The position numbers and the translations under genes are program-made. Under the pieces are notes generated by a model, which made no database searches, was not told where the DNA came from, and saw only the letters and a program-made list of their open reading frames with translations. DNA of 33,223 bases from Thermococcus sp. (lineage in GTDB: Archaea > Methanobacteriota_B > Thermococci > Thermococcales > Thermococcaceae): the NCBI GenBank assembly GCA_027074805.1, contig JALTCK010000045.1, positions 1 to 33,223 on the forward strand, given 5' to 3'. Shown piece after piece: positions 1 through 9,001 of the stretch. Within the stretch, counting starts at the first letter, position 1. Each line of letters opens with the position of its first letter.

Positions 1-297
1 CCTGAAGGTCCCGACCTCATCGAGCGAGCGAACGCCATCTATAACCACGAGCGGGTTCGATTTCAAAAGTTCCCTCACCCTCTCAACGGCGAGCTTTGCA
101 ACGGCGTTCTGGCCGAGCTCCTGGCGGAGCCTTATACTGACCTTGGCCACGTTCTCCTTCGTCAGCTCCAGACCCCTCTTAACGGTCTCCTCCCTGACGA
201 GATCACCCATAGAAACGCTTGGAAATCCTCTTCTCTCGAACTCCTTCACGATTTTGCTCTTCCCAGAGCCGGGCATTCCCGTTACGATGACTATCAT
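1..297 (-). CDS. UPF0200 family nucleotide-kinase-like protein (3' part missing)
   Basis: The gene starts with ATG at 297 on the minus strand and runs off the left edge, so only the first 99 residues are present. The protein opens with a P-loop (VTGMPGSGKSKIV) and continues SMGDLVREE and VVIDGVRSLDE, the pattern of the archaeal UPF0200 family, which resembles adenylate and dephospho-CoA kinases. Its substrate is not established. A P-loop kinase acting on a nucleotide-like substrate in the cytoplasm is the reasonable inference. The gene is absent from the ORF track because it has no stop codon in the window. It is divergent from the small membrane protein at 399. Confidence 0.85.
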   Translation of the reverse strand, partial: MIVIVTGMPGSGKSKIVKEFERRGFPSVSMGDLVREETVKRGLELTKENVAKVSIRLRQELGQNAVAKLAVERVRELLKSNPLVVIDGVRSLDEVGTFR

Positions 298-398
298 TGT
301 GCCCACCCCGAGTAGGGACCGGGGCTCTTAAAAACCTTAGGGTGTTAGGGGGGCAAAATTTTTTAAGGTTCGCCTACCAAACTTTGAGGGTGAGAACC

Positions 399-731
399 AT
401 GAACGCCACGTGGTTCGTAATAGGACTCATCGTTACTTTCCTGGTTAACGTGCCCTTCGGATTCTGGAGAACACATGCCAAGAGGACCGGCAACAAAGTC
501 GAGTGGGCATTAGCCGTTCACCTTCCCGTTCCCCTCGTGGTGGTCATGCGATACCTCTCGGGGCTCCGCTGGACTTCGAGCGACGTTCCCTTCATACTCG
601 TCTTCGTCCTGGGTTATTTCCTTGGGCAGAGGACCGGAGGGAAGCTCTACGTCAGGGCACACGAGCGCGGCCTTAACCCCGGCAGGAGCATAGCGGTGCT
701 GTGGAGGAACGTCGAGGGCGAGGCAGTGTAG
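399..731 (+). CDS. Small membrane protein, unknown function
   Basis: A 110-residue protein with three likely membrane segments, at about residues 5-21, 38-52 and 62-78, and a basic C-terminal tail. I do not recognise the family beyond its general look of a conserved Thermococcales membrane protein. ATG 399 is chosen over the track start at 297 because a GGGTGAG ribosome site lies just upstream and the extra residues would run through the promoter-like, AT-rich sequence near 355-365. The stop TAG (729-731) directly abuts the stop of hel308 on the other strand, with no spacer. Confidence 0.7.
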   Translation: MNATWFVIGLIVTFLVNVPFGFWRTHAKRTGNKVEWALAVHLPVPLVVVMRYLSGLRWTSSDVPFILVFVLGYFLGQRTGGKLYVRAHERGLNPGRSIAVLWRNVEGEAV

Positions 732-2912
732 TCACTTGAAGAAATCGTCTAAAGTCCCCCTCTTGCCCTTCTTTTCCATTTTCTGAACACCTTTGACCTC
801 GCCGGGCATCTCGACGCCGAAGTACTTGAAGAGCCCCTCGATGACTTTGCTTCCAATTCCCTCCACCCTCATCAGCTCGCCCACCTTCGCCCTCATTATG
901 TCCTCCTGAGTCCTGAAGCCCGCGTTGTAGAGCGCTCTCGCCCTCTTTCTACCGATGTTCGGCAGTTTAACCAGCTCGAGGAGCTCTTCCCTGACGCCGT
1001 GCTTCAGTCTTAGATGCAGGTCTCTCAGGTAGTTCAGGACTTCTTCCTTCGGCTCGAAGAGCTTGTAGAGCTCTATCAGCGAATACATCAGCCAGTCCGC
1101 GAGCTCGAGGATTCTGTAAAGGTCGCCAGGGTCTATGCCATAGGTTTCGTAAATTCGCGCCTCGGGCACCTCGTTTATCCAGTCAATGAGAACCTTGGCC
1201 GTTTTTATCTGGCTCAGGAAGCTCTGGAAGCGGTACTCCTCGTAGTAGGGGATGTTGGTGTAGAGCTTTTCCTCCATCTCATAGGCGAAGTCCAGGTAGT
1301 CCTCGAGCTCCCTCCTGCGGGCGTTTAGAACCGCCATGTCCGGCGTTGATGCTATCAGCTGGAAGATTCCAAGGGGGTTAGGGTTCCTCTCCAGTGCCGG
1401 AAAGGCGTCCTTGAACTTCTTGGCCGTCATGGGGTCTATGTAAAGGTGGGAGGTTCTCTTTCCAAAGGGCAGGGGGATGAACTCGTCCTCGGTTGAGAGG
1501 TCTATGAACTCGTTCTCGATGAGGAAGTAGACGATCTCCTTGGCCTTCCGCTCTATCGAGGCGGTGTCCTCCCTCTGGTGAAAGTAGAAGGTCTTTTCCA
1601 GGAACTTGAAGAGTTCCGGAAAAGTTCTTATTCCAAAGTTCGTTATGAGCGCGAGCATCTGACTCCTGAAGGCCTGCTCGTTTGCCAGCATTGAGAACAG
1701 CTTCTCGGGCTTCCCGTGAACGTAGCGCTCTATGATCTTCTCCGGGTCCTCCGTTCGGGCAACGATTATGGCTTCGCCGACTTTGTCATACTTCGGCCTT
1801 CCCGCTCTGCCCATCATCTGCTGGATTTCGAGGACCGGGATGTCGGTCCATCCGAAGTTGGAGTAGCGCTTTGTGTCGCGGATTATAACGCGGAAGGCGG
1901 GGAGGTTTATTCCGGCGGAAAGGGTCGGCGTCGCCGTTATCACCTTGACCAGCCCCTCCCGGAAGGCGTCCTCTATCAGCGTCCTCTCGACCCTGCTCAG
2001 ACCCGCGTGGTGGAAGGCGACGCCGCCCTTCAGGGCCCTCTTCAGCTTTTCCGTTGTCGGATTGTCCTCTATCTGGGAAATCAGCTCCTCCAGTTGCCTC
2101 GTCTCGGGCTTGGTGAGGAGCTTTGCTATTTTTGAGGAAAGTGATATCGCTTCCTTCTCCGCTGAACGCCTCGTGTTGACGAAAACCAAAGCCTGCTTGC
2201 CCCTCTTAACGGCATCAATTGCTAAGCTTTCCCAGTTTGCGGGATACTTGTCTACCATCCCGTCCTCCCAGAAGAGCTCGCCGTGGGAGAAGACGCCCTT
2301 TCTAAGCTCAACAGGCCGCCAGTCGCTCACTATTAGCTCCGCGTCAAGCCACTCCGCCAGCTCTTCAGCGTTTCCAACCGTCGCGCTTAACGCTAAAATC
2401 TGCGCTCTCCCGAGGAGGTGGCTGAGTATCATCTCAAGGGTAGCACCTCGGTCGTAGGAGCCGATTAGGTGGACCTCATCCGCGACGACGAGCTTGACGT
2501 CCCTTATCCACCCGGAGCCGTGCCTCAGGAGGGAGTCGAACTTCTCTGCCGTTGCCACTATGATGTCATACCTCCCGAGCCACTCATCCGTTGAGTCGTA
2601 GTCGCCTGTCGTTGCCGCGACCCTTATTCCAAGGCTCTCCCATTCCCTGAACTCGCGGTACTTCTCCTCGGCGAGGGCCTTCAGGGGAACCAAATAGACA
2701 GCTTTGCCGCCCTCCCTCAAAAGCTTGTTAACCATGACTATCTCGCTCACCAGCGTCTTCCCGCTCGCGGTTGGAATGGCCAGGACGAGGTTTTTGCCCT
2801 CCAGAACGCCGCTTTTGAGGGCTTCAGCCTGGGGTGGATAAAGCTCCTCTATGCCCCTCTCGCGGATGATCCTCTTTATTCTCTCGTCCACCGGAAGCTC
2901 ATCGACCTTCAT
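732..2912 (-). CDS. hel308: ATP-dependent DNA helicase Hel308 (Hjm)
   Basis: A superfamily 2, Ski2-like 3'-5' DNA helicase that acts on stalled replication forks and recombination intermediates. The protein shows a Walker A motif (AIPTASGKT, about residues 45-53), a DEVH box (about 145-148), ALSATVGN, and motif VI QMMGRAGRP. A winged helix and ratchet region follow, with a helix-hairpin-helix stretch (LPNIGRKRARALYNAG) near the C-terminus. The last residues, GTLDDFFK, look like an archaeal PCNA-interacting (PIP) motif. The length of 726 residues is close to that of known Hel308 proteins. The track starts at GTG 2921. I prefer ATG 2912 because the Pyrococcus protein as I remember it begins MKVDELP; GGTGGG lies about 11 nt upstream. 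Confidence 0.95.
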   Translation of the reverse strand: MKVDELPVDERIKRIIRERGIEELYPPQAEALKSGVLEGKNLVLAIPTASGKTLVSEIVMVNKLLREGGKAVYLVPLKALAEEKYREFREWESLGIRVAATTGDYDSTDEWLGRYDIIVATAEKFDSLLRHGSGWIRDVKLVVADEVHLIGSYDRGATLEMILSHLLGRAQILALSATVGNAEELAEWLDAELIVSDWRPVELRKGVFSHGELFWEDGMVDKYPANWESLAIDAVKRGKQALVFVNTRRSAEKEAISLSSKIAKLLTKPETRQLEELISQIEDNPTTEKLKRALKGGVAFHHAGLSRVERTLIEDAFREGLVKVITATPTLSAGINLPAFRVIIRDTKRYSNFGWTDIPVLEIQQMMGRAGRPKYDKVGEAIIVARTEDPEKIIERYVHGKPEKLFSMLANEQAFRSQMLALITNFGIRTFPELFKFLEKTFYFHQREDTASIERKAKEIVYFLIENEFIDLSTEDEFIPLPFGKRTSHLYIDPMTAKKFKDAFPALERNPNPLGIFQLIASTPDMAVLNARRRELEDYLDFAYEMEEKLYTNIPYYEEYRFQSFLSQIKTAKVLIDWINEVPEARIYETYGIDPGDLYRILELADWLMYSLIELYKLFEPKEEVLNYLRDLHLRLKHGVREELLELVKLPNIGRKRARALYNAGFRTQEDIMRAKVGELMRVEGIGSKVIEGLFKYFGVEMPGEVKGVQKMEKKGKRGTLDDFFK

Positions 2913-2945
2913 ATCCCTCACATCCCACCCAATTGGGGGCGGCGG

Positions 2946-2954
2946 TTTTATATG
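2946..2954 (-). promoter_or_regulatory. TATA box of hel308
   Basis: CATATAAAA on the minus strand, about 38 nt upstream of ATG 2912. It predicts a transcript start near 2924 and a leader of roughly 12 nt. Only the sequence supports this. Confidence 0.55.
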
Positions 2955-2973
2955 CTTATCCCAGGGGGGCTAC

Positions 2974-2987
2974 GAAAAGCTTAAATG
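2974..2987 (+). promoter_or_regulatory. BRE/TATA of the RAM-domain gene
   Basis: GAAAAGCTTAAATG on the plus strand fits a Thermococcales BRE plus TATA element. It predicts transcription from about 3008-3010 and a leader of about 25 nt before ATG 3035. Confidence 0.5.
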
Positions 2988-3034
2988 ACATGGAGGGCTA
3001 AATAGGGGTGTAAAGGATTTCAGCGGTGGTGAAC

Positions 3035-3277
3035 ATGGTCAGGTCGTATGTTTTGTTAACTGTTGAGATTGGCAAGGTTGAGAGCGTTATAGAGGCGCTC
3101 AAGCAGATCCCAGGTGTAACAAAGGCCGACGCCGTTACAGGACCCTACGACGCCATAGTCCACATAGAAGCCGGAGACCTCGGGGAACTGACGAGAAAGA
3201 TACTCCACGACATCCACAACATCGACGGAGTTATAGACACCACAACGGCCATAGTCGTTGAAATGGAAGAAGAGTGA
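3035..3277 (+). CDS. Stand-alone RAM domain protein (Lrp/AsnC effector domain)
   Basis: An 80-residue protein consisting only of the C-terminal effector-binding and oligomerisation domain of Lrp/AsnC regulators. The pattern is SYVLLTVEIGKVESVIEALKQIPGV, then GPYDAIVHIEAGD, then a closing strand DTTTAIVVEMEEE. There is no helix-turn-helix. Such stand-alone RAM proteins assemble into rings, bind small ligands such as amino acids, and can pair with full-length Lrp relatives. ATG 3035 is chosen over GTG 3026 because GGTGGTG sits at the right distance before it. The gene converges on srp19 with a 1-nt gap. Ligand and partner are unknown. Confidence 0.9.
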   Translation: MVRSYVLLTVEIGKVESVIEALKQIPGVTKADAVTGPYDAIVHIEAGDLGELTRKILHDIHNIDGVIDTTTAIVVEMEEE

Positions 3278-3278
3278 G

Positions 3279-3626
3279 CTACCTCTTTTTCCTCTTAGAC
3301 TTGCGCTTTTTGGATTTGGACTGCTTAGCTCTGGTTTTCCTGATTTCTCGTATCTTCTGGGAGATCAGCCTGAGGCTCTTGGTCTTCCCGTGGGGGCTCT
3401 CTATCCTGGCCATCCCCCTCAACCTGTACCCCTCTTCAAGGGCACTGAGGCGCGGGTTCATCTTCTCATCCTCAATTTCTACCACCTTCATGCCAATGGA
3501 TTCGGCAGCCTCGATTATCTCATGGATCGAGGGTTTCTCCACTGCAAGATCCCTTCTTATGACCCTGCCGTACTTCCGCGGCAATCTTGCGTCAATCTCA
3601 GAGGGCCACACAATGAACTTCCCCAT
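3279..3626 (-). CDS. srp19: Signal recognition particle 19 kDa protein (SRP19)
   Basis: SRP19 binds the tips of helices 6 and 8 of 7S RNA and prepares it for SRP54 during co-translational membrane targeting. The 115-residue protein begins MGKFIVWPSEIDARLPRKYGR, the conserved SRP19 start (a tyrosine or tryptophan-proline stretch followed by SRxxGR-like residues). It ends in a strongly basic tail (SKSKKRKSKRKKR) typical of archaeal SRP19. ATG 3626 follows a GGTGGTC ribosome site. The 59 residues upstream in the track ORF run through the divergent promoter and part of the DUF257 gene, so they are not real. Confidence 0.93.
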   Translation of the reverse strand: MGKFIVWPSEIDARLPRKYGRVIRRDLAVEKPSIHEIIEAAESIGMKVVEIEDEKMNPRLSALEEGYRLRGMARIESPHGKTKSLRLISQKIREIRKTRAKQSKSKKRKSKRKKR

Positions 3627-3640
3627 TAGACCACCTGAAA

Positions 3641-3666
3641 AGTTTAAAAGAAAGACGTTTAAAAAC
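3641..3666. promoter_or_regulatory. Interleaved divergent promoters (srp19 / DUF257-like gene)
   Basis: Two TATA-like elements lie in the 56-nt gap: AGTTTAAAAG (3641-3650) and GTTTAAAAAC (3657-3666). Taking about 25 nt from TATA to transcript start, the left element fits the plus-strand gene (start near 3670, before its GGTGG site). The right element fits srp19 (start near 3636). The two promoters would then overlap, each TATA lying on the far side of the other. Confidence 0.45.
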
Positions 3667-3682
3667 CCTTTTGGTGGGCCTG

Positions 3683-4315
3683 ATGGTGATGTCATCACTC
3701 GAGGAATACCTTTTAGGTGAGGTTGAGAGGGGGGAGATAATTCTCGTTGAATATTCTCCGCGGGTTCCCCTTGAGGAGTTTGCATGGGAAATCCTTGCCC
3801 CATCCCTCGCCGAGAGGGGGGAGGTTGTCGTCGTGGACTTCCTTGGTGTCGGAAGCATTCTCTTCAGAAACTACGAGAGAAAGACCCCAGGAAAGGAGTA
3901 TAGAAGACTTCTAGAGCTTATGAAAAAACTGAAAGTCGTCCAAATCGGACCAAGCATTTCTAACTACGGTGAAGTCATAGAGAGCCTCGTTCCAAGCGAG
4001 GATTCCAAGAGCTTCCTTAAAAACTACCATACGCTCATTAACAGGATTGCAAAGCTGCCCAGCAAACCAGACTACATGCTCGTATTTGGCTTCGCTGAGC
4101 ATCTCTACTTTGGGGGAGATGTGGTACTGAAGAACCTTCTAACCGCATTGGCAACGATACCCATAGAGGACTGGATAGTGGTGGCCTTCATCAACTTTGA
4201 GGTTCTAAAACCAGAGCAGGTTGCAATTCTGGAGGGGGTATCTTCGGCGGCCTTCCGCCTAACGAAGGAGGGTATTGAAATCAGGAAGGTGAAGGGACGT
4301 GGAGAAGGGGAGTAA
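3683..4315 (+). CDS. DUF257-like protein, probable degenerate RecA/KaiC fold
   Basis: A 210-residue soluble protein resembling the Thermococcales family DUF257, whose function is unknown. The N-terminal part reads like a KaiC/RadA core (GEIILVEYSP...LEEFAWEILAPSLAERGEVVVVDFLG). The place where KaiC proteins carry a GxxGxGKT Walker A loop holds YSPRVPLEE, so nucleotide hydrolysis by this site is unlikely. A later strand, DYMLVFGFAEHL, may correspond to the Walker B region. ATG 3683 is preferred, with GGTGG five nt before it; the TTG at 3671 used by the track precedes the ribosome site. The 3' end overlaps trmI by 17 nt, suggesting one mRNA and coupled translation. Confidence 0.6.
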   Translation: MVMSSLEEYLLGEVERGEIILVEYSPRVPLEEFAWEILAPSLAERGEVVVVDFLGVGSILFRNYERKTPGKEYRRLLELMKKLKVVQIGPSISNYGEVIESLVPSEDSKSFLKNYHTLINRIAKLPSKPDYMLVFGFAEHLYFGGDVVLKNLLTALATIPIEDWIVVAFINFEVLKPEQVAILEGVSSAAFRLTKEGIEIRKVKGRGEGE

Positions 4316-5057
4316 TGTTCTCTTGATAGACAGAAGAGGAAAGAAGTACCTCGTAACAGTCGAGGAGAGAGAGTTTCATACTGATCTTGGGATAGTGAAC
4401 CTCAGCGAGCTCCTTGAGAAGGAGTATGGGGAAACGATAACCTCTCATAAGGGAGAGGAGTTCAGGATCCTACGTCCTAGCATCAGAGACTACATAGAGA
4501 AAATGAAACGCGGACCCCAGATAGTCCACCCCAAAGACGCTGGGATAATAATAACCTACGCTGGCATATCTCCAGGCGATTTTGTTGTAGAAGCTGGCGT
4601 CGGAAGCGGGGCACTCACAATATACCTCGCTAATGCCGTTGGACCGAATGGACAGGTGGTAAGCTACGAGATCAGGGAAGACTTCGCAAGGATAGCCGAT
4701 AGGAATATCCGCGGGATAGGCTTTGAGGATAGGGTTACAATAAAGCTCAAGGACATCTATGATGGTATAGACGAGAGGAACATTGACCATATCGTTCTAG
4801 ATCTTCCGCAACCAGAAAGAGTTCTACCGCACGCCATAGATGCCCTGAAATCCGGTGGCTTCTTCGTTGCCTACACACCCTGTGCAAACCAGGCCCACAG
4901 GTTTTACAAGGCCCTTGAAGAGTACAAACAGTACTTCTACCGGCCCCAGACCGTTGATGTTCTCGTCATAGAACATGAAATAAAACGGGAGTGCTTCAGA
5001 CCGAAAACCATGAATATACTTCATACTGGTTATATAACCTTCCTTAGGAAGCTGTAG
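4299..5057 (+). CDS. trmI: tRNA (adenine-N1)-methyltransferase TrmI (m1A57/58)
   Basis: An S-adenosylmethionine-dependent tRNA methyltransferase of the archaeal TrmI type, which makes m1A at position 58 and, in Pyrococcus, also at 57. The protein has a small N-terminal beta domain and a Rossmann methyltransferase core. Visible motifs are IVHPKDAGIIITYAGI, the SAM loop EAGVGSGALT, DIYDGI and the catalytic LDLPQPERV. Cys195 (YTPCANQ) and Cys232 (KRECFRP) match, within one residue, the cysteines that form intersubunit disulfides in the heat-stable P. abyssi tetramer. The start is GTG 4299, behind GGTGAAGG and inside the end of the upstream gene. The length of 252 residues is normal. Confidence 0.95.
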   Translation: MEKGSNVLLIDRRGKKYLVTVEEREFHTDLGIVNLSELLEKEYGETITSHKGEEFRILRPSIRDYIEKMKRGPQIVHPKDAGIIITYAGISPGDFVVEAGVGSGALTIYLANAVGPNGQVVSYEIREDFARIADRNIRGIGFEDRVTIKLKDIYDGIDERNIDHIVLDLPQPERVLPHAIDALKSGGFFVAYTPCANQAHRFYKALEEYKQYFYRPQTVDVLVIEHEIKRECFRPKTMNILHTGYITFLRKL

Positions 5058-5244
5058 TCCCTTCTCCAGCATTTTCTTCGAAGTTTATGTATGCGAGTGT
5101 CCCAAAGAGTAGAACCCCAATCACAGCCTGTAATATAGGGTTTCCCGGTATACTCACCCACCTCGAAAGCGCGCTATACATCATGGGCCAGAAAAGGAAA
5201 ATCGCCGTTAGGATCACCGACACGGTGTATATAACCTTCTTCAT
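5044..5244 (-). CDS. Small two-helix membrane protein, unknown function
   Basis: A 66-residue protein with two clear membrane helices (IYTVSVILTAIFLFWPMMY and ILQAVIGVLLFGTLAYINF) and a short polar tail. I do not recognise the family. Support for it being real is a strong GGTGAGG ribosome site before ATG 5244, a TATA-like CGTTTTTTAAG (read on the plus strand, 5275-5285) about 25 nt upstream of the inferred leader, and the membrane pattern itself. The track start at 5253 is a GTG lying inside the ribosome site. The gene overlaps the last 14 nt of trmI on the other strand. Confidence 0.6.
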   Translation of the reverse strand: MKKVIYTVSVILTAIFLFWPMMYSALSRWVSIPGNPILQAVIGVLLFGTLAYINFEENAGEGTTAS

Positions 5245-5330
5245 GCCCCTCACCCTGTATCCCTTTTTTGTGAACGTTTTTTAAGATTTCCTTAGAGACC
5301 TCGAGGATTATTTAAGGCCTTAAACCTTTA

Positions 5331-5339
5331 GTTGACAAC
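5331..5339 (+). promoter_or_regulatory. SurR-type site 1 (GTTnnnAAC)
   Basis: GTTGACAAC matches the published SurR core GTTn3AAC of Thermococcales. It lies just upstream of the TATA box of nfnA, at the BRE side. SurR is the redox-responsive regulator of sulfur metabolism and hydrogenases in this order. Confidence 0.65.
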
Positions 5340-5342
5340 ATC

Positions 5343-5351
5343 TTTATAAAT
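5343..5351 (+). promoter_or_regulatory. TATA box of the nfnAB operon
   Basis: TTTATAAAT predicts a transcript start near 5373 and a leader of about 40 nt to ATG 5412. The box lies exactly between two SurR-type sites. Confidence 0.7.
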
Positions 5352-5358
5352 ACCCAAT

Positions 5359-5367
5359 GTTGTAAAC
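5359..5367 (+). promoter_or_regulatory. SurR-type site 2 (GTTnnnAAC)
   Basis: GTTGTAAAC is a second exact match to GTTn3AAC, lying between the TATA box and the predicted transcript start. That is a position where a bound protein would be expected to block transcription. ACAACAT (5335-5341) and ATGTTGT (5357-5363) form an inverted repeat centred on the TATA box. Confidence 0.65.
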
Positions 5368-5411
5368 CCAATTAGATGTTCAAATCTGATCGCATGTGCG
5401 GAGGTGTTCAT

Positions 5412-7734
<2,323 letters not shown>

Positions 7735-7737
7735 GTT

Positions 7738-7757
7738 TAGCCCTTTTTCTTTCCTTA
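7738..7757 (+). terminator. T-rich terminator after nfnB
   Basis: CCCTTTTTCTTTCCTT follows the nfnB stop by a few nt, the T-run type of intrinsic archaeal terminator. It extends to the end of the convergent ATPase gene. Confidence 0.5.
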
Positions 7758-8843
7758 CTTGAAGCACGCCTCCAGTATCGGGTCGGGAATCACGTAGTAA
7801 ACGTTCCTCCCCTCGATCCTTTTCTCAAGGAAAGAGGAATCAACCAGTCCCTTAAGGAGCCTCGCTAGCACGCTGTCGGCTATGCTCTTGCCCTCCTTTC
7901 TTTCTAAGTGCTCCTTTATCTCCTCCCACGTCCGTTTTCCACTCGCTATAGCCCGCATTATCTCGACGTACCGATCCCTCGCCGCCGACCTTTTCATCAG
8001 GAAGTTCTCGAACTCGCTCATCGCGAGCGCCTTTGCCTCCTCGAAGACTTCATCTATGAGCCCCTGGGATATGCCCTTCTCCATCACCTTCCTCCCGAAG
8101 AGGACGAGCCAGCCGACTATACCGTCAAGCCTCTCAACGGCGTCTTCGATGAGCTTTTCCGGTGGGCTTATATCCACCTGCTCGAACCCCTTCAACAGGA
8201 AGTCCATGCTCTGCTCCGGGGTAAAACGGGACAGGCTCACCTCGTGGAAGTACCGTCCGTAGAGCGGCGCTTTGGGGTCATCGACCCCGAGGTAGTCGTG
8301 GAGCAGGCCCACTTCAGAACCCGGCATGACAATTCTCAGCTCAGAGTAGTCGTAGAGGTGTGCTATCAAACCCGCGAACTCACTGCCAACAGGCCCTCTG
8401 AGATACTGAACCTCATCGAAGGCCAGAACGACGTTGTATTTCTCCAGTTCCCTAAAGAGGGCTATTAGGTCGGTCTTCTCCTCTTTCCAGGAGAAGCTCA
8501 CACCAAAGCCGAGAAGCCGGAGGCCGGAGATGTTTTTGAGGTTCCCTTTGACCTCTTCCCAGATTCCACGGTTCTCGCGGAAGAACGTGTTGACGGCGCT
8601 CTCTATCCTCTTGTAGACGTCCATGCGGGAGTTCGGGTTCACGCCCCTAAAGTCCACGAGGATGTAGGGGAGGTCAAGCTCGTTGAGGCCAACGAGGAGG
8701 AGGGAGGTCTTTCCAAGCCTTCTTATGCCGGTGATGACCGTAAGCGGGTTGTTGGACTTCAGGGAGTTCTCAAACTCTCTCAGTTCACCTTCCCTGTCGT
8801 ACAAATCCTCCCGCCTTCTCTTCGGGCGGGTGTCGAAGTACAC
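7755..8843 (-). CDS. Archaeal AAA-type ATPase with C-terminal winged helix
   Basis: A 362-residue member of the archaeal ATPase family (PF01637 type), large in Thermococcales and of mostly unknown role. It begins YFDTRPKRRREDLYDREGEL, the usual N-terminal signature. Then come Walker A ITGIRRLGKTSLL, Walker B NVVLAFDEVQYLRG, and an RxxxSxFTPEQSMDFL lid region. It ends in a winged-helix-like domain (GKRTWEEIKEHLERKEGKSIADSVLARLLKGLVDSSFLEKR). I prefer GTG 8843 to GTG 8852, because GGGGTGG precedes 8843 at normal distance and family members start M-x-FDxRPK. A perfect 22-nt palindrome lies just upstream. The gene stands alone, convergent with nfnB. Members of this family have been linked to mobile elements, but nothing here proves that. 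Confidence 0.85.
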   Translation of the reverse strand: MYFDTRPKRRREDLYDREGELREFENSLKSNNPLTVITGIRRLGKTSLLLVGLNELDLPYILVDFRGVNPNSRMDVYKRIESAVNTFFRENRGIWEEVKGNLKNISGLRLLGFGVSFSWKEEKTDLIALFRELEKYNVVLAFDEVQYLRGPVGSEFAGLIAHLYDYSELRIVMPGSEVGLLHDYLGVDDPKAPLYGRYFHEVSLSRFTPEQSMDFLLKGFEQVDISPPEKLIEDAVERLDGIVGWLVLFGRKVMEKGISQGLIDEVFEEAKALAMSEFENFLMKRSAARDRYVEIMRAIASGKRTWEEIKEHLERKEGKSIADSVLARLLKGLVDSSFLEKRIEGRNVYYVIPDPILEACFK

Positions 8844-8851
8844 AACTACCA

Positions 8852-8873
8852 CCCCAGTAGTTAACTACTGGGG
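8852..8873. repeat. Perfect 22-nt palindrome at the ATPase gene promoter
   Basis: CCCCAGTAGTTAACTACTGGGG equals its own reverse complement over all 22 positions. On the minus strand it covers the transcript start predicted from the TTATAA box (near 8857), nine nt upstream of GTG 8843. That is the expected place for an operator or a 5' hairpin. Confidence 0.8.
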
Positions 8874-8879
8874 CAGAAG

Positions 8880-8885
8880 TTATAA
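8880..8885. promoter_or_regulatory. Symmetric TATA box, possibly used in both directions
   Basis: TTATAA reads the same on both strands. About 25 nt to the left lies the palindrome before the ATPase gene. About 25 nt to the right (near 8908) is the first base of the terminal stem of the first C/D box RNA candidate. Confidence 0.45.
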
Positions 8886-8907
8886 GGGTTTCCACGTAAA
8901 TAACCCA

Positions 8908-8965
8908 CGGCGATGACGAGCCCTGGAGTGGCTGACCCGTGATGACGGGCATACTGGCCGAGCCG
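8908..8965 (+). ncRNA. Candidate C/D box guide RNA 1
   Basis: The order of boxes is right for an archaeal C/D sRNA. Box C is GCGATGA (8910-8916), box D' CTGA (8932-8935), box C' GTGATGA (8939-8945, perfect), and box D CCGA (8958-8961, one change from CTGA). The ends form a four-pair stem, CGGC with GCCG. The D'-C' spacer is 3 nt. Guides would be the bases before D' (..CCCTGGAGTGG) and before D (..GGGCATACTGG). The targets for 2'-O-methylation, presumably rRNA or tRNA, could not be searched. The weak D box is the main doubt. Confidence 0.6.
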
Positions 8966-9001
8966 CTAGGCTTTTAACTCCCTTTTGGCGAGGATGAAAA
9001 C

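Noticed and set aside
143-331. Plus-strand ORF of 62 residues
   Set aside because: It is the shadow of the partial UPF0200 gene on the minus strand, has no family look and no ribosome site.
1716-2457. Plus-strand ORFs of 139 and 194 residues inside hel308
   Set aside because: Both are antisense frames of a gene with clear helicase motifs and have low-complexity, serine- or proline-rich shadow composition.
7908-8468. Plus-strand ORF of 186 residues
   Set aside because: It is antisense to the ATPase gene, whose Walker motifs are intact.
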